Positions 61,030-64,000 of a stretch of DNA of 64,000 nucleotides are shown piece after piece (the first letter of the stretch is position 1; each line of letters starts with the position of its first letter). The notes under the pieces are model-generated. The model was not told where the DNA came from. It saw nothing but the letters and a program-made list of their open reading frames with translations, and did no database searches. Position numbers and translations under genes: made by a program. Source of the DNA: Ferdinandcohnia sp036962705 (lineage in GTDB: Bacteria > Bacillota > Bacilli > Bacillales > Bacillaceae_L); assembly GCF_036962705.1 (NCBI RefSeq), contig NZ_JBALOQ010000057.1, positions 1-64,000 of the forward strand, read 5' to 3'.

Positions 61030-61060
61030 AAAAAAGGGCTATCCTTGTGGACATCCCCCT
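61030..61060 (-). terminator. Attenuating hairpin between regulator and transporter genes
   Basis: An imperfect stem (GGG...TCC with GGA...CCC) is followed by TTTTTTC on the minus strand, directly after the response-regulator stop. It may set a lower or separate level for the ABC genes. Confidence 0.5.
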
Positions 61061-61690
61061 TTATGTAATATCATTTTTTACAGCAAATATCGCTAACTGC
61101 GTACGATCCCGAAGCTCTAATTTATGCAATATCTGTGTAATATGGTTTTTTACCGTACCGATCGATAAATATAATTCATCTGCGATTTCTTTATTTGTCT
61201 TTCCTTCGCCTACTAATCTTGTAATATCCAATTCCCTTGCGGACAAAGGCAAATCGAGCTTTTTCTCCACCCTATGTAATAATCGTGGCATTACCTTTGC
61301 CACAACCTCTTCATGTATCGGAAGTCCTCCTTGAAAGCAGCTATAAACAGCATGGATCAATGTTTGTTGATCAGATGTTTTTAGTAAAAAGGCATTGGCA
61401 CCATATTTTAACGCCTGGATTGCATATTCATCATCATTAAAGGTCGTGAGGATTAAAATCTTCACATTAGGCCAGCGTTCCTTAATCTTTCTTGTCGCAT
61501 CAAGGCCATTCATAACCGGCATCCGGATGTCCATTAGCACTACATCAATCACATGGGCCTCCATCTTTTTGATTGCTTCTTCCCCGTTTTTAGCCTCAGC
61601 TACTACCCGTATTTGCCCGTCCTGTTGGAGCATAAGCTTCAAGCCCTGCCTTACAATCGACTGGTCTTCTACAATCAACACATTCCACAT
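61061..61690 (-). CDS. NarL/LuxR-type response regulator (LnrK-like position)
   Basis: This 209-residue protein has a receiver domain with phospho-acceptor Asp54 (VVLMDIRMPVMNG) and a LuxR-type helix-turn-helix (about 142-200, LSARELDITRLVGEGKTNKEIADELYLSIGTVKNHI). It lies 14 bases after the kinase stop and should activate the following ABC operon. Confidence 0.93.
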   Translation of the reverse strand: MWNVLIVEDQSIVRQGLKLMLQQDGQIRVVAEAKNGEEAIKKMEAHVIDVVLMDIRMPVMNGLDATRKIKERWPNVKILILTTFNDDEYAIQALKYGANAFLLKTSDQQTLIHAVYSCFQGGLPIHEEVVAKVMPRLLHRVEKKLDLPLSARELDITRLVGEGKTNKEIADELYLSIGTVKNHITQILHKLELRDRTQLAIFAVKNDIT

Positions 61691-61704
61691 GTAGGCTCCC
61701 TCCC

Positions 61705-62787
61705 TTACATTTTCTCTAACGGAATCATTCCTTTAATCACAAACTGTTCATCCGTTTGATAGACTGCTAATGTTCCGCCTAATTCCTCAACACGCTTTCG
61801 CATGTTTGAAAGCCCAAAACCCTCTTGATATGGCTCCTTCTTATGAATTCGATTTTTAACGAGAAACTCCATATTCCCGTCTGCCGTTTTTCCAAGTGCC
61901 ACCTGTACCTCACGCGAATGAGCATGGCGCATTGCATTTGTAAGTCCTTCCTGGATGACTCGATAAAGCACTACACTTTGTTGATTTGTGAGCCGTTCTG
62001 AGAGGATTCCTTGCTTTGTTGTAAACTGAACCATGATATGACTTTCAGCCTCTAGCTTCTTAATCAGCTGTAAAATCGTTGCAATTCCTTCATGCTCCCT
62101 GTCCTTTAAGGTTCGGACTGCAAAACGGGTTTCATCTAAGCTTTCCTTCGCCAATTCCTTTAACTCATTGTAATGTTCAGGACCTTGCTTAATCGAAAGA
62201 ATCTCCAACTGCATAAGTAGTGCCGTAAGCTTATGCCCAACCGAATCATGAATGTCCCTCGCAATCTTTGTCCTTTCCTGATAGCGTGCTTCCTCCTCTG
62301 TCACAAGTGCCACCCTTTTTAGCTTTCGATACTCCACAAGCAATTCTTCGTAAAGATTTCGCTGTTCCTCCCGCTTTGTCCAGAGCTCATTAACCTGAAG
62401 GGCAAGAAGGTAGAATAAGAGTATATAAACATACACCCAAATTTTAATTTCCATCAAAAAAAATACGCCAAATAGACAAACCGCCGTTATCGCCAAAAGT
62501 CCTTTAAACGGTTTACTTCCTAACTGATTTGCTGCCAATAACACAAAATACAATAATAATATAAAGGTAAATGGATTCCCTTCTTCAACCACTCCATGTA
62601 CTAGTAAGAGTCCTGTTATACCCCCATATAAATAAACCGGGTTAGGCGTGATTTTTAGAAAAAAATAAAGAGTAAGGACTGCTGCACAAATCATAATTGA
62701 ATACGCAGTTGGGACCGACTTTTCGGAGATAAAAAACAAACCCCAGAGCACCATTAAACCTGCCGTTTGTAAAACAAAAGTTTTCAT
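61705..62787 (-). CDS. HisKA_3-type sensor histidine kinase (LnrJ-like position)
   Basis: This 360-residue protein has six short helices in residues 1-135 with almost no outer loop, typical of intramembrane-sensing kinases. The HisKA_3 box ERTKIARDIHDSVGHKLTAL (171-190, His180) follows, then a HATPase domain (LTNAMRHA, GFGLSNMRKRVEELGG). It pairs with the response regulator downstream. Sensing of membrane-active compounds is inferred from the lnr-like gene order. Confidence 0.9.
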   Translation of the reverse strand: MKTFVLQTAGLMVLWGLFFISEKSVPTAYSIMICAAVLTLYFFLKITPNPVYLYGGITGLLLVHGVVEEGNPFTFILLLYFVLLAANQLGSKPFKGLLAITAVCLFGVFFLMEIKIWVYVYILLFYLLALQVNELWTKREEQRNLYEELLVEYRKLKRVALVTEEEARYQERTKIARDIHDSVGHKLTALLMQLEILSIKQGPEHYNELKELAKESLDETRFAVRTLKDREHEGIATILQLIKKLEAESHIMVQFTTKQGILSERLTNQQSVVLYRVIQEGLTNAMRHAHSREVQVALGKTADGNMEFLVKNRIHKKEPYQEGFGLSNMRKRVEELGGTLAVYQTDEQFVIKGMIPLEKM

Positions 62788-62977
62788 ACCATCCCCACTT
62801 TCATCCTAGTTTCAAATTACTAGAAAATTATGGTTACGGCAAGTGTTTTTCCTAGGAAAGCCCTAGGCTCCCGATGAGACATTCTTGACGGTGCCGGAAA
62901 CAGGGGCCAATTCTGACTCAACAACACCATTTTATGTTACAAACTGAACAAATAAGAAGCCGGATTAAAACCGCAAA
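62788..62977. other. Gap between walJ and the kinase gene
   Basis: It holds the presumed promoter of the two-component/ABC locus and a GC-richer stretch with CCTAGG...CCTAGG and GGTGCCGG near 62850-62910. No open frame was seen. Confidence 0.4.
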
Positions 62978-63013
62978 CAAAAAAGCCCATCTGATAAAAA
63001 ATCAAATGAGCTT
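62978..63013 (-). terminator. Terminator of the wal operon after walJ
   Basis: GCTCAT-TGAT pairs with ATCA-ATGGGC and is followed by TTTTTTG on the minus strand. Confidence 0.82.
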
Positions 63014-63018
63014 CTTCC

Positions 63019-63813
63019 TTACACAGATGCAAGCTTGGTTGGAATCTTTGGATCTGTATCATACAAATCGAATTGTTCTCCTACCACATACCCCTTGCTT
63101 TCTAGGGTTTGCTTGACCGACATACGTGCTAATTCTTTTAGATTATTATCCTTACTTAAATGCGCCAAATAGATTCGTTTCGTGCGGTCTCCGATGACAT
63201 CGGACATCGCAAGGGCTGCATCCTCATTCGAAACATGCCCGACATCACTTAAAATACGTCGCTTAATGCTCCATGGATAATGACCCATCTGAAGCATCGA
63301 CACATCATGGTTGCTTTCAAATACATACGCATCAGCATTTTCAATTGTACCCTTCATTCGGTCACTGACATAGCCTGTATCTGTAATTACAACAACCTTT
63401 TTCCCCTCATGATGGAATACATAAAACATCGGTTCAGCCGCGTCATGAGAGACACCGAACGATTCAACATCCAGATTTCCAAATGTCTTTACCGTTCCCA
63501 TTTGAAAAATGAACTTCTGCTCTGTTGGGATTTCTCCAATATTGCGCTCCATTGCCTTCCATGTCTTTTCATTCGCATAGATGGGAAGCTTGTACTTTCT
63601 TGCGAGAACACCAAGCCCCTTGATATGGTCACTATGCTCATGTGTCACAAGGATCCCTGAAAGATGCTTAATCTCTTTGTTGATTTCTTTAAATAAAAGT
63701 TCAAGTTGTTTACCACTTAACCCGGCATCTACAAGCAAGGAATGCTTGTCTGTCCCAACATAGAACGCATTTCCCGTGCTCCCGCTAGCAAGCACACTAA
63801 AATGCAACCCCAT
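63019..63813 (-). CDS. walJ: WalJ (YycJ) metallo-beta-lactamase-fold hydrolase
   Basis: This 264-residue protein starts GLHFSVLASGSTGNAFYVG and has the metal motif VTHEHSDHIKGLG near 55-67, plus DTGYVSD and ESNHDVSML. It is the conserved last gene of the walRKHIJ operon that controls cell-wall metabolism. It has been linked to coordination of replication and division, and to 5'-exonuclease activity (established literature). The ATG is preceded by GTGAAGGACT. It lies seven bases after walI. Confidence 0.94.
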   Translation of the reverse strand: MGLHFSVLASGSTGNAFYVGTDKHSLLVDAGLSGKQLELLFKEINKEIKHLSGILVTHEHSDHIKGLGVLARKYKLPIYANEKTWKAMERNIGEIPTEQKFIFQMGTVKTFGNLDVESFGVSHDAAEPMFYVFHHEGKKVVVITDTGYVSDRMKGTIENADAYVFESNHDVSMLQMGHYPWSIKRRILSDVGHVSNEDAALAMSDVIGDRTKRIYLAHLSKDNNLKELARMSVKQTLESKGYVVGEQFDLYDTDPKIPTKLASV

Positions 63814-63819
63814 AGTCCT

Positions 63820-64000
63820 TCACTCCGTCTTATAAATTTGCCCTTCAATGGCATTTACGTAAATATCAGTCTCATCATCAATAACAACATGCCACGTCGG
63901 TGCCAATAGCTGTGATTCCGAATTTGGAACAAGTGGGTAATACCCAATTTCAACCTTTGTCACATGACTGCCCGATTTTAAATGGTTATTTTTTAAAAGG
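63820..64000 (-). CDS. walI: WalI (YycI) C-terminal part, cut by the window edge
   Basis: The last 60 or so codons are visible on the minus strand. The text VTKVEIGYYPLVPNSESQLL, then APTWHVVIDDETDIYVNAIEG, ends before a TGA at 63822-63820. This is the typical end of YycI, the membrane-anchored extracytoplasmic regulator of the WalK kinase. The 5' part lies outside the window. Confidence 0.85.
   Translation of the reverse strand, partial: LLKNNHLKSGSHVTKVEIGYYPLVPNSESQLLAPTWHVVIDDETDIYVNAIEGQIYKTE

Overview
The window looks like chromosome from a low-GC, endospore-forming Bacillaceae (Bacillus sensu lato). The evidence is AGGAGG-type ribosome sites, sigma-A promoters, Spo0A boxes, a proline T-box, a preQ1-I and a c-di-GMP-I riboswitch, an adaA-alkA-ogt alkylation-repair operon, and the walI-walJ ... 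htrA - CxxH/CxxC - rlmH block that lies beside oriC in Bacillus. The right end should therefore be close to the replication origin. I saw no rRNA, tRNA, phage, insertion sequence or CRISPR array.

Layout. 1-6250: a degenerate 26/104-bp tandem array, a DUF1646 transporter, an NCS1 permease, an unexplained structured intergenic segment, a class V aminotransferase, and an HPr-kinase-like gene with hairpins in front and a 19/20 direct repeat around it. 6100-9860: a 21-bp tandem array, a diketogulonate-reductase-like dehydrogenase, a rhodanese and a ThDP enzyme. 9930-16110: an rRNA methyltransferase, a plasmid-like actin (ParM) plus adaptor (ParR-like) operon with a centromere-like repeat array, and T-box-controlled proBA. 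16180-20120: ahpCF and a multicopper oxidase. 20390-30720: mixed accessory metabolism, the ada operon, transporters and a LysM-3D wall protein. 30840-32840: queF, queC and a precursor transporter behind a preQ1 riboswitch. 33000-45070: a MerR-controlled ABC exporter, azlCD, a NupC-type carrier, a metallo-hydrolase and an amino-acid permease separated by three Spo0A boxes, a KinB-like kinase, a broken partial copy of the metallo-hydrolase, and an FNT channel. 45300-47170: a cupin-HD-GYP protein and a secreted coiled-coil protein controlled by a c-di-GMP riboswitch. 47440-54650: a CPBP protease, an OFA antiporter, and a creatininase/GPH-transporter pair under an AraC regulator. 54960-64000: an orphan Ada-like zinc module, rlmH, a CxxH/CxxC microprotein, a DnaA-box cluster, htrA, a five-gene two-component/ABC locus ordered like linearmycin resistance (lnrJKLMN), walJ and the end of walI.

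The strongest candidates for something new are the chromosomal ParM/ParR-like/repeat locus (11259-13322), the c-di-GMP riboswitch with its uncharacterised secreted coiled-coil protein next to an HD-GYP enzyme (45301-47165), and the origin-proximal DnaA-box cluster (55869-55911). The functional calls come from reading motifs, without database searches. Start codons were often moved downstream of the longest open frame to fit a ribosome site.
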